A stretch of 39,913 nt of DNA. It comes from a virus. Each line of letters opens with the position of its first letter. Positions within the stretch are counted from its first letter, which is position 1. Positions 28,439 through 37,680 of the stretch are shown here, one piece after another. Location of the stretch: positions 1 to 39,913 of IMG/VR virus record IMGVR_UViG_3300032236_000910; one strand, written 5' to 3'. The notes under the pieces are model-generated. The model was not told the DNA's origin. It searched no databases and saw only the letters and a list, made by a program, of their open reading frames with translations. A program made the position numbers and the translations under genes.

Positions 28439-30355
28439 TTACCTTTGTGGCAATTTTGCGGAATTGTATGTTTCCAAAACCTTTTGATATTTCTTGTCCA
28501 ACTCTTTTAAATACTTAGAGTTCAAAAAGATATCAGCGTAAGGTGTATCACTATGGTCTTGATTGTGATATCTCGGTCTTTCATAATTCACGCGCTCATA
28601 AATATCTTTGCTGTGATCAAAGTTTGCACGATCTTTTAGCAATAATTTATAAGCAGTGTCTGGCTGTTGATCAATATGAGCAGCGCCTTTCAACATGCCC
28701 AAGTATTCTTGTTGAGCACCCTTTAAAGGAATACCAGCGTTCTTCAAATTAGCGTTACCAATATTGATTAAATATGAGTACATCTCATCCGCAAATTCCT
28801 TTGCTTCTGGAGGCAAATTAGCTTGTTCAAATGCTTTAATAGGAAAACTAATATTGGCATTAAACGCGCCGGCATGAACAGCAAAACCCTCATTAAGGGC
28901 AGCTAAAAGCGGTGGGCTATTCTGAATCAATGCAAATATGTCTCTAGCCAACTTAGGATTTTTCTCCATCATGCCAATAGCTCGGTCAAACTGATCATGC
29001 AATTTGACGTAATGAGGGCCAGACATAACGTCAGCCCAGTTCTGCATTTTTGATACGTATGGAGCTTCAGCTTGTTTCACAGATTCGTTGTAAGCAGCTA
29101 TTCTTGAATCAGCAACTTTTGGTGCTAATCCTTCGACGTTTGGCATTCTTACAGTAGGCTGATAGCGCTCTTCTTTAGCTTCAACTTTTTGTGTAGGTTG
29201 ACGCTCCCAGTGATTAAGATCGTATTGACCACTCTTAGGATCTGTCGCCCACTTAGGTTGATACCATCCGTTATCCTGCAGAATACGTCTATGCTCTTCA
29301 GTTAAACGCTTTGTATCAATGTCAATAGCATCACCAGTAAGGTGCTTACTATTGGTGCCAACCGGATTTCCTTGTATTGTGAAATTAGGATTATTCGGGT
29401 CGCGCAAATCTTCTTGATCTTTAGGGGTGCGTACATTACTAATGATAGGAACACCCTGCTCGTGAAGTTTATAAGCATCTTCATTAACACGAGCGCCATT
29501 AGGCAAAACTCTAGGCTCTTCAGGTTTTGCACTTGTAGGTCTTTCTGACTTATTTTTCTCATCAGTAATATCAAGAGCCTCTTTAGGCACAGGATACATT
29601 TCTGCAGTGCCGGGCACGTTTTGTTTATTGCCGTAACGCTCATCAAAAAAGTTTTGCAGCTCATCAGATTCTTTAACAGCAGGCGCAACATTCTTAGGCT
29701 GCACATTACCTGTAGGCGGCTGTATAACATTACGCTGATCAACTTCTGTAGCGCCTTCTTCAGGCGCATGTATACGCGAAGCTTCACCTTCAAAACGAGA
29801 TAAATACTCTTTGTCTTGTTGGTTCAAAGGCATACCGGCAGCTTGTTTCTGCTGGATTCTTTGTAAAGCTAATGTCTGATTTTTCTGAGTGTTTTCTAAC
29901 TCTGCCTGCAATGCTTTAACAGTAGGATTGTCTGGCGATGTCGCAGCCATCTCTCTGATCAATGAAGCAGGTGGAGTTTGTCCCGGATGCTTTTTAGCCC
30001 AATCTCTGAGCATTTCATTGACCTTCTTACTCGCACCCAACATCATGTTCGATTGAGCTAGTTCAAGCCTCATCTGAGCTATAGGTAATTGACTAGCACG
30101 ACGCTGTTCTTCAGTTTCACCTAAAGCTTCCATAGCACTACCCAAGGAAGCCGTAAAGCCACCTAGTTGTGGTTTGGCAAATCCAGCAGCCACCTTGAAC
30201 CAGTTTGGCTTTTCATAACGCTTTCTTAGGGCATCAATCGCTTCTTGTTGAGCTTGATTGATTTCCAACATGCGCTCGTCATCCTGCCCATACAAGGGCA
30301 GTTTGCTCATATCAAGGCCAATTTTAGGCAAGCCGCCTTGGTTTTCTCCTGCCAT
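28439..30355 (-). CDS. Virion-associated protein with M15 peptidase motif
   Basis: This 638-aa protein has a helical start (residues 1-190) and a central segment that fits the M15 (VanY-like) zinc peptidase fold: HEQGVPIISNVRTPKDQ (298-314), SKHLTGDAIDID (336-347, with the SxHxxGxAxD ligands His338 and Asp345), and LNHWE (380-384, His382). M15 enzymes cut peptidoglycan cross-links. The C-terminal half (400-638) is helical and resembles internal virion proteins. It probably opens the cell wall locally during DNA entry. It is flanked by other ejection-type genes. Confidence 0.7.
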   Translation of the reverse strand: MAGENQGGLPKIGLDMSKLPLYGQDDERMLEINQAQQEAIDALRKRYEKPNWFKVAAGFAKPQLGGFTASLGSAMEALGETEEQRRASQLPIAQMRLELAQSNMMLGASKKVNEMLRDWAKKHPGQTPPASLIREMAATSPDNPTVKALQAELENTQKNQTLALQRIQQKQAAGMPLNQQDKEYLSRFEGEASRIHAPEEGATEVDQRNVIQPPTGNVQPKNVAPAVKESDELQNFFDERYGNKQNVPGTAEMYPVPKEALDITDEKNKSERPTSAKPEEPRVLPNGARVNEDAYKLHEQGVPIISNVRTPKDQEDLRDPNNPNFTIQGNPVGTNSKHLTGDAIDIDTKRLTEEHRRILQDNGWYQPKWATDPKSGQYDLNHWERQPTQKVEAKEERYQPTVRMPNVEGLAPKVADSRIAAYNESVKQAEAPYVSKMQNWADVMSGPHYVKLHDQFDRAIGMMEKNPKLARDIFALIQNSPPLLAALNEGFAVHAGAFNANISFPIKAFEQANLPPEAKEFADEMYSYLINIGNANLKNAGIPLKGAQQEYLGMLKGAAHIDQQPDTAYKLLLKDRANFDHSKDIYERVNYERPRYHNQDHSDTPYADIFLNSKYLKELDKKYQKVLETYNSAKLPQR

Positions 30356-30357
30356 TC

Positions 30358-31416
30358 TTATCTCCCTTTTGGCAAGCCGCCATAATTACGAAGCGAAGCG
30401 CAGCCAACTGCGCCAAAGTTTTTTTCGTCTACTGAACCCCCAGTTGCGTAACTACCGCCAATTCCATTGGAAGGCAAAGCGCCAAAAACACATTTAACTG
30501 CAGACCAAGTTTTTCCAAGGGCATTAGATATTTTGCAGAAGTTACAGTACAAGCCAAGAGCGCCTGCGCCTAACGCACTAACAGTAGACCAAGGTGACAT
30601 ACACAATGTGGTACTAGTGCCTGTAGGAACCTGATTCTTACCTACAATGCCTGCGTATCTGCAAAGCTTAGACAAGTCATAGCATTGTGCGTTCTGCTTA
30701 ATGGTCTGGCATTCAGCACCAAGCTTGGCTAACAAATCAGAACATTGAATATTGGTACATGTAATTGTTTTGCCCAAATTTGCCAGATTAGCACCAGCTA
30801 CATTTTTGGCACTGGCGCATGCAGCCGCTACGTTACCTGCTGTTGAACCAAGTTGGTTCAGTAAGTTTTGTCTTGCTGTTGCGGCCTGCATAGCAGTTCC
30901 ATAACCAGTATTTTCCATGTTGGCGATCTGACTGTTCAGATCATTAATGGCATTTGCCTGCACCTGACCTAAGACCTGAGCACCACGCTGTGAGCCAAAT
31001 TGACCAGAACCAACCGTAGCTCCAGTAGCCTGTGGAGCTAGATTTTGCTGAATGTTGCGCATGCCAATGTTTGACATACCTTGTACAGCATTCTGGATGT
31101 AGGGACTCATGTAACACTGAGCCAACTGAGCTGGGTTGCCGCCAAACGCTTCAGTTAGATACGGATTGGCTGCGTTAGATATGTTTGTGCCTGCAGCCGT
31201 GCCTAAGACATTTCCGCTTTGACCTAATATAGGGGCAGCAGCGTCAGCATTTGCGGCAGCATTTGTAAATGCTTGTTGCTGTAATGGCGTAGCACCTATG
31301 TACTGAGCATTACCAACATCTGCTTTACCCTGATTAGCAATTGTCGATAGCGCCGAGGTGTAATAATCCGGTGCGGTGGTTTCTTTATTCTGCGATGACT
31401 GTAGTAGGTTAGCCAT
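30358..31416 (-). CDS. Cys-rich virion protein, 352 aa
   Basis: Residues 1-190 are Ala/Gln/Asn-rich, as in phage internal virion or tail-needle-like proteins (ATPLQQQAFTNAAANADAAA). Residues 200-339 hold 11 of the 12 Cys (101, 200, 220, 225, 236, 245, 252, 272, 291, 294, 309, 339), unusual for a cytoplasmically assembled protein. The end has GGSYATGGSVDEKNFG and GGLPKGR. It lies between the M15 protein and the 744-aa protein and overlaps the latter by one base. A virion role is inferred. Confidence 0.55.
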   Translation of the reverse strand: MANLLQSSQNKETTAPDYYTSALSTIANQGKADVGNAQYIGATPLQQQAFTNAAANADAAAPILGQSGNVLGTAAGTNISNAANPYLTEAFGGNPAQLAQCYMSPYIQNAVQGMSNIGMRNIQQNLAPQATGATVGSGQFGSQRGAQVLGQVQANAINDLNSQIANMENTGYGTAMQAATARQNLLNQLGSTAGNVAAACASAKNVAGANLANLGKTITCTNIQCSDLLAKLGAECQTIKQNAQCYDLSKLCRYAGIVGKNQVPTGTSTTLCMSPWSTVSALGAGALGLYCNFCKISNALGKTWSAVKCVFGALPSNGIGGSYATGGSVDEKNFGAVGCASLRNYGGLPKGR

Positions 31417-33650
31417 TATTTACTCCGAGTCTTTATGTATTCGATTGGGTCTTTTGCCTTGGGTGGAATCTTATCCAGCGGAGCACCACGCTTATGAGCT
31501 CTCAGCTTAGTCCGTAATCCGTCAAGGATTTCTGCGCCACGCTTATTATCCCCGCCTCCAAGGGCTGTGACAAATGCTGCTGGGAAGACATACTCTCCAT
31601 CAGCAATCTTAGCTGGGACAGGATTACTGCCACCCTCTTTCTTATGAGGGATCTTTTCACGGAATCCCTCCAATACCTCGCGCCCAGCCTTACTAGAACC
31701 GTCTCCAAGAGACGATACAGTCTCAGCGTCCATAACGTAGTCGCCATCATGCAACATCGCTGGAATGTCATCGGATTGGCCTGTGCCGGCGCCGCAGGCG
31801 TAGTAACCTGTCATGCCGGTAATAAACTCAGGCTTGTGTCCTTTTGGGGCTGCAGCAGCGTATTTGTGTGGCAAGCCACCAGAAGCTAACGGATTAACCT
31901 TTGTCTGCCTGAGCTGCTTTAATGGGTTGTATACCTTTTGTTTTGCAGAAAACAAAAACTCTGGCTTATCGCATATTTTGCTAAAAGTGCTTTGTGTGGC
32001 TTTCTCACAAGGCGTCATATCTTTAATTAACTGCGAAAAATCACCACCGCCGCCTGCTAGGCCACCGATTTTAAATGTACTCATTGTTGGTTGCTCCGTG
32101 GGTGCCGACACAATCGGTTCAGAATCTATTGGTGCAATTTCTTTTTCAGCTTCTTTGTTAACCGTCTTTAAACCGCCATACGGTCCAATAGGCTTCATCT
32201 TATTTAAAAACTCTGGCGTGCTATCTAGGAAAGTAGGAAGGTTTGATCCACCGCTTGATCCACCTGAACCGCCTGAACCACCAGAACCACCGGGAGTAGT
32301 TGGGGTACCACCTAATAAATCAGTTACAGCTTTTCCTGCCCCAAAAAGACTTTTAGCAGTTTTAATAGTATTTAAAATACTTGATGGGGTCGTTGAAGAA
32401 CTAAGTGGAAATTCTTGATTTCCTATCTGAGCAGGACCTTCTGGCCCAATTTGATAGCCGGGCGCATTAGGATTATTAGGTAAACCTGTTTGCCAATCTA
32501 TAGATGGACTTAATCCAGCAGCTATATCTGCAGTTAAACCAGTAGGTAAGCCAGAAAGGGTGTTAAGCGTTTCACCAGCCATAGTGCCAGTACCACTAGC
32601 AATAACACCGGGTAACCCACCTACTAATTCACCACCAACTCCTTCAGCAGCAGCAGTGCCAGCAGTGCTACCCAATAATCCACTAGCACCACCAATGATG
32701 CCGCCAATAGCAGGCGCCAACATAAGGAACGGCGCTAAATCTGCAAAAATACCGGGGTCATTGTTATAACTTACTGCATTAGAATATTGAACCGCTGGTT
32801 GACCTGTTGTCGGGTCATTTTGAGGAACAAGATTGCCATTACCATCAGCTTTAAACAAAATGGTTGCATGTGGATCAACTGAACCACGACCACCCGTTGA
32901 GCCAATAGCATTAGTTATTTGATATAAATTTTTTGATTTGTCATTAATCGCGTTGTACAAAGCATCTTTATTTAAAACATTTTGTGTATTTCCCATTCCA
33001 ACTATTTGCTTTGAATAGTATGGAGTTGGATCAATCCCCGCAGCTTTTGCGGCATTTAAAAAATCAGCATCAGTAACGCTTGCGCCATTTGTTTTTTGGT
33101 ACGTTGGGTTACCCATAACTCCTGCATTTATGGGTTTTGCAATACCATAAACTGCCGCGCCGTTTAATACTTGAACAGCATCAGATTTAGCATTCCAACC
33201 TGAACCATAAATAGCATCACGTATGTTTGAGTTATTAGCTGTTAATTCGTTTGTCCCATATTTTTTTAATTGATCATCAATTGCAGATTGTTTAACAATT
33301 GGCAACCCTGTGTTTGGGTCAAGATTTGAAAAGAATGATGCGTTAGCACCTTGCAATGCAAGTGACTTAGAAGCAGCTTGCGATAATGGCGAACTTTGTT
33401 GCGTTTGTTGCTGAGTTTGCTGTGGTTGTTGAGCAGGAGCAGGACGTAATGCAGATTCAGCCGAATTAAACTGATCGGTCAATCCTCTAAAGTCAATTCC
33501 TAAAGCATCACCAGCACCGCTACCGTCGTTATAAACCGTGTATGTTTTCCCATCAGAAAACTTAACATCCATAGGTGCGCCTTGATTCGATACACGAATC
33601 TTGGCAACAGCATTAATTAGATCTTGTTGAAGTTGTGCTTTAGTAGCCAT
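31416..33650 (-). CDS. Structural protein with C-terminal tandem repeat, 744 aa
   Basis: The N-terminal 70 residues form a small domain. A Gln-rich linker, a region with repeated Gly/Ala hydrophobic stretches (about 290-350) and a GGSGGSGGSGGSSGGS linker (about 460) follow. The C-terminus has two related units, about 627-675 and 676-721, each of the form IPAxxxDGxYVxxAxxVxxLG followed by KxGxExLxGxRxK. This motif recurs in environmental phage virion proteins. It may belong to the ejection or tail complex with the neighbouring proteins. Confidence 0.5.
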   Translation of the reverse strand: MATKAQLQQDLINAVAKIRVSNQGAPMDVKFSDGKTYTVYNDGSGAGDALGIDFRGLTDQFNSAESALRPAPAQQPQQTQQQTQQSSPLSQAASKSLALQGANASFFSNLDPNTGLPIVKQSAIDDQLKKYGTNELTANNSNIRDAIYGSGWNAKSDAVQVLNGAAVYGIAKPINAGVMGNPTYQKTNGASVTDADFLNAAKAAGIDPTPYYSKQIVGMGNTQNVLNKDALYNAINDKSKNLYQITNAIGSTGGRGSVDPHATILFKADGNGNLVPQNDPTTGQPAVQYSNAVSYNNDPGIFADLAPFLMLAPAIGGIIGGASGLLGSTAGTAAAEGVGGELVGGLPGVIASGTGTMAGETLNTLSGLPTGLTADIAAGLSPSIDWQTGLPNNPNAPGYQIGPEGPAQIGNQEFPLSSSTTPSSILNTIKTAKSLFGAGKAVTDLLGGTPTTPGGSGGSGGSGGSSGGSNLPTFLDSTPEFLNKMKPIGPYGGLKTVNKEAEKEIAPIDSEPIVSAPTEQPTMSTFKIGGLAGGGGDFSQLIKDMTPCEKATQSTFSKICDKPEFLFSAKQKVYNPLKQLRQTKVNPLASGGLPHKYAAAAPKGHKPEFITGMTGYYACGAGTGQSDDIPAMLHDGDYVMDAETVSSLGDGSSKAGREVLEGFREKIPHKKEGGSNPVPAKIADGEYVFPAAFVTALGGGDNKRGAEILDGLRTKLRAHKRGAPLDKIPPKAKDPIEYIKTRSK

Positions 33651-33651
33651 T

Positions 33652-33900
33652 TTATGTATTTACCAGAACAGGAGTGATAGACATACTGCCTGCTACAGCT
33701 TTAGCCCAATCCTGCCAATTATCGAAAGGCCGGTGATCAGGCAATCCAGACTGTACAAAGTAACCGATACCATTTAAACCATCGACCCATTCGCGCCAAT
33801 TTTCTTCAGGCACCGTACCCAACTGATTGCTTCCAAACAGTTCAAACATGAGAGCACAGTATTGATCCCATGTCATGCCCCTTGGGTCGTAAGCTATCAT
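33652..33900 (-). CDS. Small tail-module protein, 82 aa
   Basis: The product starts MIAYDPRGMTWDQYCALMFE, has WREWVDGLNGIGYFVQSGLP (about 36-55), then a Trp-rich helix (NWQDWAKAVAG). It is compact and soluble. It overlaps the gp10-like gene by 4 bp. I recognise the pattern from tail modules of related environmental phages but know no function. Confidence 0.6.
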   Translation of the reverse strand: MIAYDPRGMTWDQYCALMFELFGSNQLGTVPEENWREWVDGLNGIGYFVQSGLPDHRPFDNWQDWAKAVAGSMSITPVLVNT

Positions 33901-36365
33901 GGGTTGCCCGTTCCGCGAACGTCGCCTGTCTCTATGTTCAATACTATGCGACCCATGAAGTAGTCGCCATTGACCGTATTACTAATAAACTTGAGCCTCA
34001 TCTCACGACGCTGCTCTTTCATGTCGATCTTGAGTGTATCTTTGGTAAACAAATAAGGATCTGAAGCTATATCCGTATCATCCGCATAGCCCTTACCTGT
34101 GACAATCAAACTCATGTGTTCATTCTGAATAAAGTCAGGCTCAACACGATCAACACGAGTCCAGAGATTATCCCCTGAGCCCTGAGCATTACCCACCAAT
34201 CCAGCCGCTGCACCTAATACGTTTGTCTCAAATGACGAATTAATTGCATTCACGCTCGTCAATGATGTTTGATTAACGCCAGACTCATGAATCCATAAGG
34301 TATTTTGACCCGTAGAATTGGTGACATTATCAGCCCAAATTGGCTTGGTGAACACATCAGAGAAGTAACCGGCTGAACGATTAGCACCAGTGGCTAGTCC
34401 AGCGTCATACCAGCATTTCTCTCGTATGTTGTAAATAATGGCGTCATTGCATTCTGTCGCCGTGCCGCGAGGGTAGAACCACCAGATCTCGCCCCAACGT
34501 GGCACTTTACTAGCCCATACCTTTTGACGTTGAGCAAGGTTAATCCCGTCAAAGAACCAGTTCATGTTCTGTGTATTCGGAACCTCTTGAACCACGCCGT
34601 TATACATTAGGAAACGGTCAACGCCGATCCAGTAGAAAATACCGTCATACTCAATAACGCATGAGCTAGACATAATTGACGATTGAGAGCTAATTAGGTC
34701 ATACCGCCAGTAAAGAGTTGCATTTCCTACGTTTTGTGGTGCATAGGTGACTCGTATAACGCTGTCAAGACTCCAGAACAGGCCTGATGGGCTTGTGGTA
34801 CCGCCACGCAGTGGAAGGCCTTTAACAATCTTATTTGCCGCTACGTTGTTGGCGTTGGCGTCAGCAGATACCCAATCGTTGAAGTTGCCTGCCGAGCAGT
34901 TTTGAATTAATCCATTGTTTCCATACACGAACAGGTATGGGTACAGCATGACTACACCACCAGATATGCTGATGTTGTTGTCAAAGTTTAGTGTCTGAGA
35001 TCCGCTGCCGGTGGCTGCATTGCTTAGTGTCGCCGTCCAAAGATTAGACGTTATGGTCGCCAGCGATGTGATTGTCCCAGTAAATCCAGAACCACCAGCA
35101 AGGCTTGGCAAGGTAAACGAATCTTCAAACAAATAGCCAGCACCAATTGCTGTAACTGTTACTGAGCTTACAGCTCCGCTTGCCACCACGACTGTAGCCA
35201 ATCCACCTGAGCCTACACCGCTGCCACCAACGATTGCTACGTTAGTAAACGTGCCGTTGGTATAAGCCGATCCTACGGTATTGATTGCAACCGTACCAAT
35301 CGTTCCGTATTGATTTAAATTAGAAGACACCACCGTTGTATTGGCTGGAACATACGTACCAGTTACCGATACGCCGGCGCCTATCGCTACATTTGTAGTC
35401 GCAAAGGTGACTAATTTAGATCCTGATGTCAGCGTTCCTGTCTGAGAAAATACGCCAACAGCCGTTAAATTAGTGCCTGTAAATTCACCAATCAGTGGCC
35501 TTGTATTTGTCTGCGAGTCAATCGATGAAAGATTGTCACCCGGATGAGCGATAAGATTGTTTTTACCAGTACCGTTTGCATCATATCCAATGTCCATCTG
35601 CCACAAAGCATTTGAACTACTCGAATAAGCTAGGTTGCCGGTAATGGCGCCTGTAAATGTTCCGTAGGTAGGCGTAACAGTTCCTGTGCCAGCAATCGTT
35701 CCGGTGGCTGTCGCCGTAATTACATTTCCTACCGAAGGTAAAGACGTTAAAGTATTGAAGTAAGCCTGCCACTGAGGTAACGTCGTTGTACCTGTTGTGG
35801 TAACAGTATAGACAACGCCTTTAGTGACAAACTGAGTTGCCGGCAATCCACCCATTGATGCAGCAGGTATTAAGAATGTGTCATTTGCTATGTAGTTTGC
35901 GCCGCCATAGCTAACAGTCAGGCTTGATACTTTATTCGATGAAACAACAACAGTCAGAGTCGCACCGGTGCCTATACCACTACCAGTGACAATCGGAACA
36001 CCAGTATACGTACCGTTTGTATAGCCTAAGCCTGATGTAACAATGCTTACTGTTGTAAGTGGGCCAGTAATAGTTACCGGAGTTGGACCAGTACCAATCG
36101 CTTGGTTATTGTTGATAGTCCACTGTTGGATACCGTTACTAAAACCTGAGATAACCCAAGTCTGCCCGTTTTGGGAGTTTAAGATCACCCCGCGACTGAT
36201 ACCCGGCGCATTTAAAAACGCACCGTTGTAGCCGCCAACCTTCCTAGGCTTGCCGTACTGGAACCTGACCCATTCTCCATTCACGTAAGACGAGGATGCA
36301 AAGAGAGTTCCATCCCTTTGTATCCCCGGTCCTACCTGTAAAACGGCAACTTTTTTAGTAGCCAT
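33897..36365 (-). CDS. P22 gp10-like tail hub or DNA-stabilisation protein
   Basis: This 822-aa protein begins with the family-like segment GPGIQRDGTLFASSSYVNGE followed by WVRFQYGKPRKVGGY. That resembles P22 gp10 relatives, which plug the portal channel after packaging. The C-terminal half has the usual beta-propeller-like pattern (FYWIGVDRFLMYNG, WGEIWWFYPRG, MKEQRREMRLKF). Two inserted Gly/Thr-rich units (about 104-167 and 357-420), each with a YTNGT core, enlarge the protein relative to P22 gp10 (about 470 aa). The neighbours are the adaptor and fibre genes, which fits. Confidence 0.7.
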   Translation of the reverse strand: MATKKVAVLQVGPGIQRDGTLFASSSYVNGEWVRFQYGKPRKVGGYNGAFLNAPGISRGVILNSQNGQTWVISGFSNGIQQWTINNNQAIGTGPTPVTITGPLTTVSIVTSGLGYTNGTYTGVPIVTGSGIGTGATLTVVVSSNKVSSLTVSYGGANYIANDTFLIPAASMGGLPATQFVTKGVVYTVTTTGTTTLPQWQAYFNTLTSLPSVGNVITATATGTIAGTGTVTPTYGTFTGAITGNLAYSSSSNALWQMDIGYDANGTGKNNLIAHPGDNLSSIDSQTNTRPLIGEFTGTNLTAVGVFSQTGTLTSGSKLVTFATTNVAIGAGVSVTGTYVPANTTVVSSNLNQYGTIGTVAINTVGSAYTNGTFTNVAIVGGSGVGSGGLATVVVASGAVSSVTVTAIGAGYLFEDSFTLPSLAGGSGFTGTITSLATITSNLWTATLSNAATGSGSQTLNFDNNISISGGVVMLYPYLFVYGNNGLIQNCSAGNFNDWVSADANANNVAANKIVKGLPLRGGTTSPSGLFWSLDSVIRVTYAPQNVGNATLYWRYDLISSQSSIMSSSCVIEYDGIFYWIGVDRFLMYNGVVQEVPNTQNMNWFFDGINLAQRQKVWASKVPRWGEIWWFYPRGTATECNDAIIYNIREKCWYDAGLATGANRSAGYFSDVFTKPIWADNVTNSTGQNTLWIHESGVNQTSLTSVNAINSSFETNVLGAAAGLVGNAQGSGDNLWTRVDRVEPDFIQNEHMSLIVTGKGYADDTDIASDPYLFTKDTLKIDMKEQRREMRLKFISNTVNGDYFMGRIVLNIETGDVRGTGNP

Positions 36366-37675
36366 TAGAACGTCCCGCTGTTAATACCTACGGTCAATCG
36401 CAATCCTACGGAACTAATTGAACCGACTGATTGCCCTGAAATAGCAAAGTCAAGACTGCCAGAACCAGAAGAGTAATAACCTGTCGTGGTATCAGCAAAT
36501 GTAAGTGAAGGAGCCGCAGCCGATCCGTTGGCTAACTGAAGCGAAGTAATCGCACTCAACGTACCTGAGCTTGCGTTATAGAGGTCTGTACCATCACTAA
36601 TGACAATCAAAGCCTGATTAGCCGGCACCACAATCGTCGTACCTAGCGCAGCCGTTCCAGATGTATTTGATACACCAAAAGTCAGCGAGTAGCCGCCTGT
36701 AGTTAAATTGCGTAACGAGTAAATCTGAACTGTCTGTGGAAGCAGAACCAGCAAGTTTGCCGATAACGTGCCGGTGAACTCTTGGATCACGTTCTTTGCA
36801 AATGCTGCTGACATCTGATATGGCGATGTAAGTGCAGGCGAGTTTACGTTAACGATTAACTGTGTGTAGTTAAAGACATTTGTCTGAGCCAACGCATAGG
36901 TGTACCAATACGTACCATCAGTAGTAAATATGCTTGAATTGGCAATCTGGATCTGTACTGTTGACGAACCGCCGGGGGTCACACCACCGGGATCTGATGG
37001 ATCAATTAAATTGCTGTATCCAGTACCAACTGCAGATACTGTCAAAATACCTGTGCCGTTATTCTTAACAGCGATAAACCAGCCAGAACCAACACTGTTA
37101 GGGTCTGGAAGCTTGACAGTTCCTACGCCACCACTCCATGAAAACAGGTTAGCTCTGTCAGTAGTTAAGAACGTATACGAAGTTGAAAGAGTACGAACAG
37201 GCGTATTTTCGTTCAGCGTATTGCTGATTGCTTTTAAACCGTTACCAGCCAATGCGCCTGCGGTTGCCGACGAAGTGCCAATACCCATGGCAATACTCGA
37301 CCATGTTCCATTGGTGGTGCTGTTATTAGTTAAATAGATGTAATAGGTATTGGAGTTGGAACCCGAAGCCGATAACGGTATGTTGACAATTACATTGCCT
37401 GAATTATCGGTTACGTTAAATGCATATTGACCACCGCTACCTACGTTACGGATGATGATTGCTTGACCAACAGATACCTGAGTAGCCGGTGGCATCAACA
37501 AGTTTAAGCTTGCCGCAGTAGCCGTTACCTCAATGATGTTTGAAGCAATATTTGACGACGCTGTACCGTTAATAGGCCAGTTCAACGTCGTGCTTGTGCT
37601 AATCGTCAGGCTTTCATACGAAACCTGCGATGGGCTGATTGTTTGGCCTGTATAGGGATTTGTGTATGTAGTCAT
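36365..37675 (-). CDS. Tail fibre or appendage protein
   Basis: This 436-aa protein is rich in Ser/Thr/Asn/Gly with short beta repeats. It starts MTTYTNPYTGQTISPSQVSY. The C-terminus has LQLANGSAAAPSLTFADTTT then GYYSSGSGSLDFAISGQSVG, a pattern shared by many phage fibre tips and by sequences before fibre chaperone or receptor-binding parts. Trimeric fibre structure and host binding are inferred. It starts a few bases after the adaptor gene ends. Confidence 0.65.
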   Translation of the reverse strand: MTTYTNPYTGQTISPSQVSYESLTISTSTTLNWPINGTASSNIASNIIEVTATAASLNLLMPPATQVSVGQAIIIRNVGSGGQYAFNVTDNSGNVIVNIPLSASGSNSNTYYIYLTNNSTTNGTWSSIAMGIGTSSATAGALAGNGLKAISNTLNENTPVRTLSTSYTFLTTDRANLFSWSGGVGTVKLPDPNSVGSGWFIAVKNNGTGILTVSAVGTGYSNLIDPSDPGGVTPGGSSTVQIQIANSSIFTTDGTYWYTYALAQTNVFNYTQLIVNVNSPALTSPYQMSAAFAKNVIQEFTGTLSANLLVLLPQTVQIYSLRNLTTGGYSLTFGVSNTSGTAALGTTIVVPANQALIVISDGTDLYNASSGTLSAITSLQLANGSAAAPSLTFADTTTGYYSSGSGSLDFAISGQSVGSISSVGLRLTVGINSGTF

Positions 37676-37680
37676 GTTGA

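Noticed and set aside
29302-29793. A 163-codon leftward frame inside the M15 protein gene
   Set aside because: It is Leu/Ile/Met/Lys-rich without motifs and lies in a shifted frame of a gene with clear M15 residues.
31813-32418. A 201-codon rightward frame opposite the 744-aa gene
   Set aside because: Pro-rich stretches (PPEPPEPPEPP) are the complement of the Gly/Ser linker of the real gene. There is no ribosome binding site or operon context.
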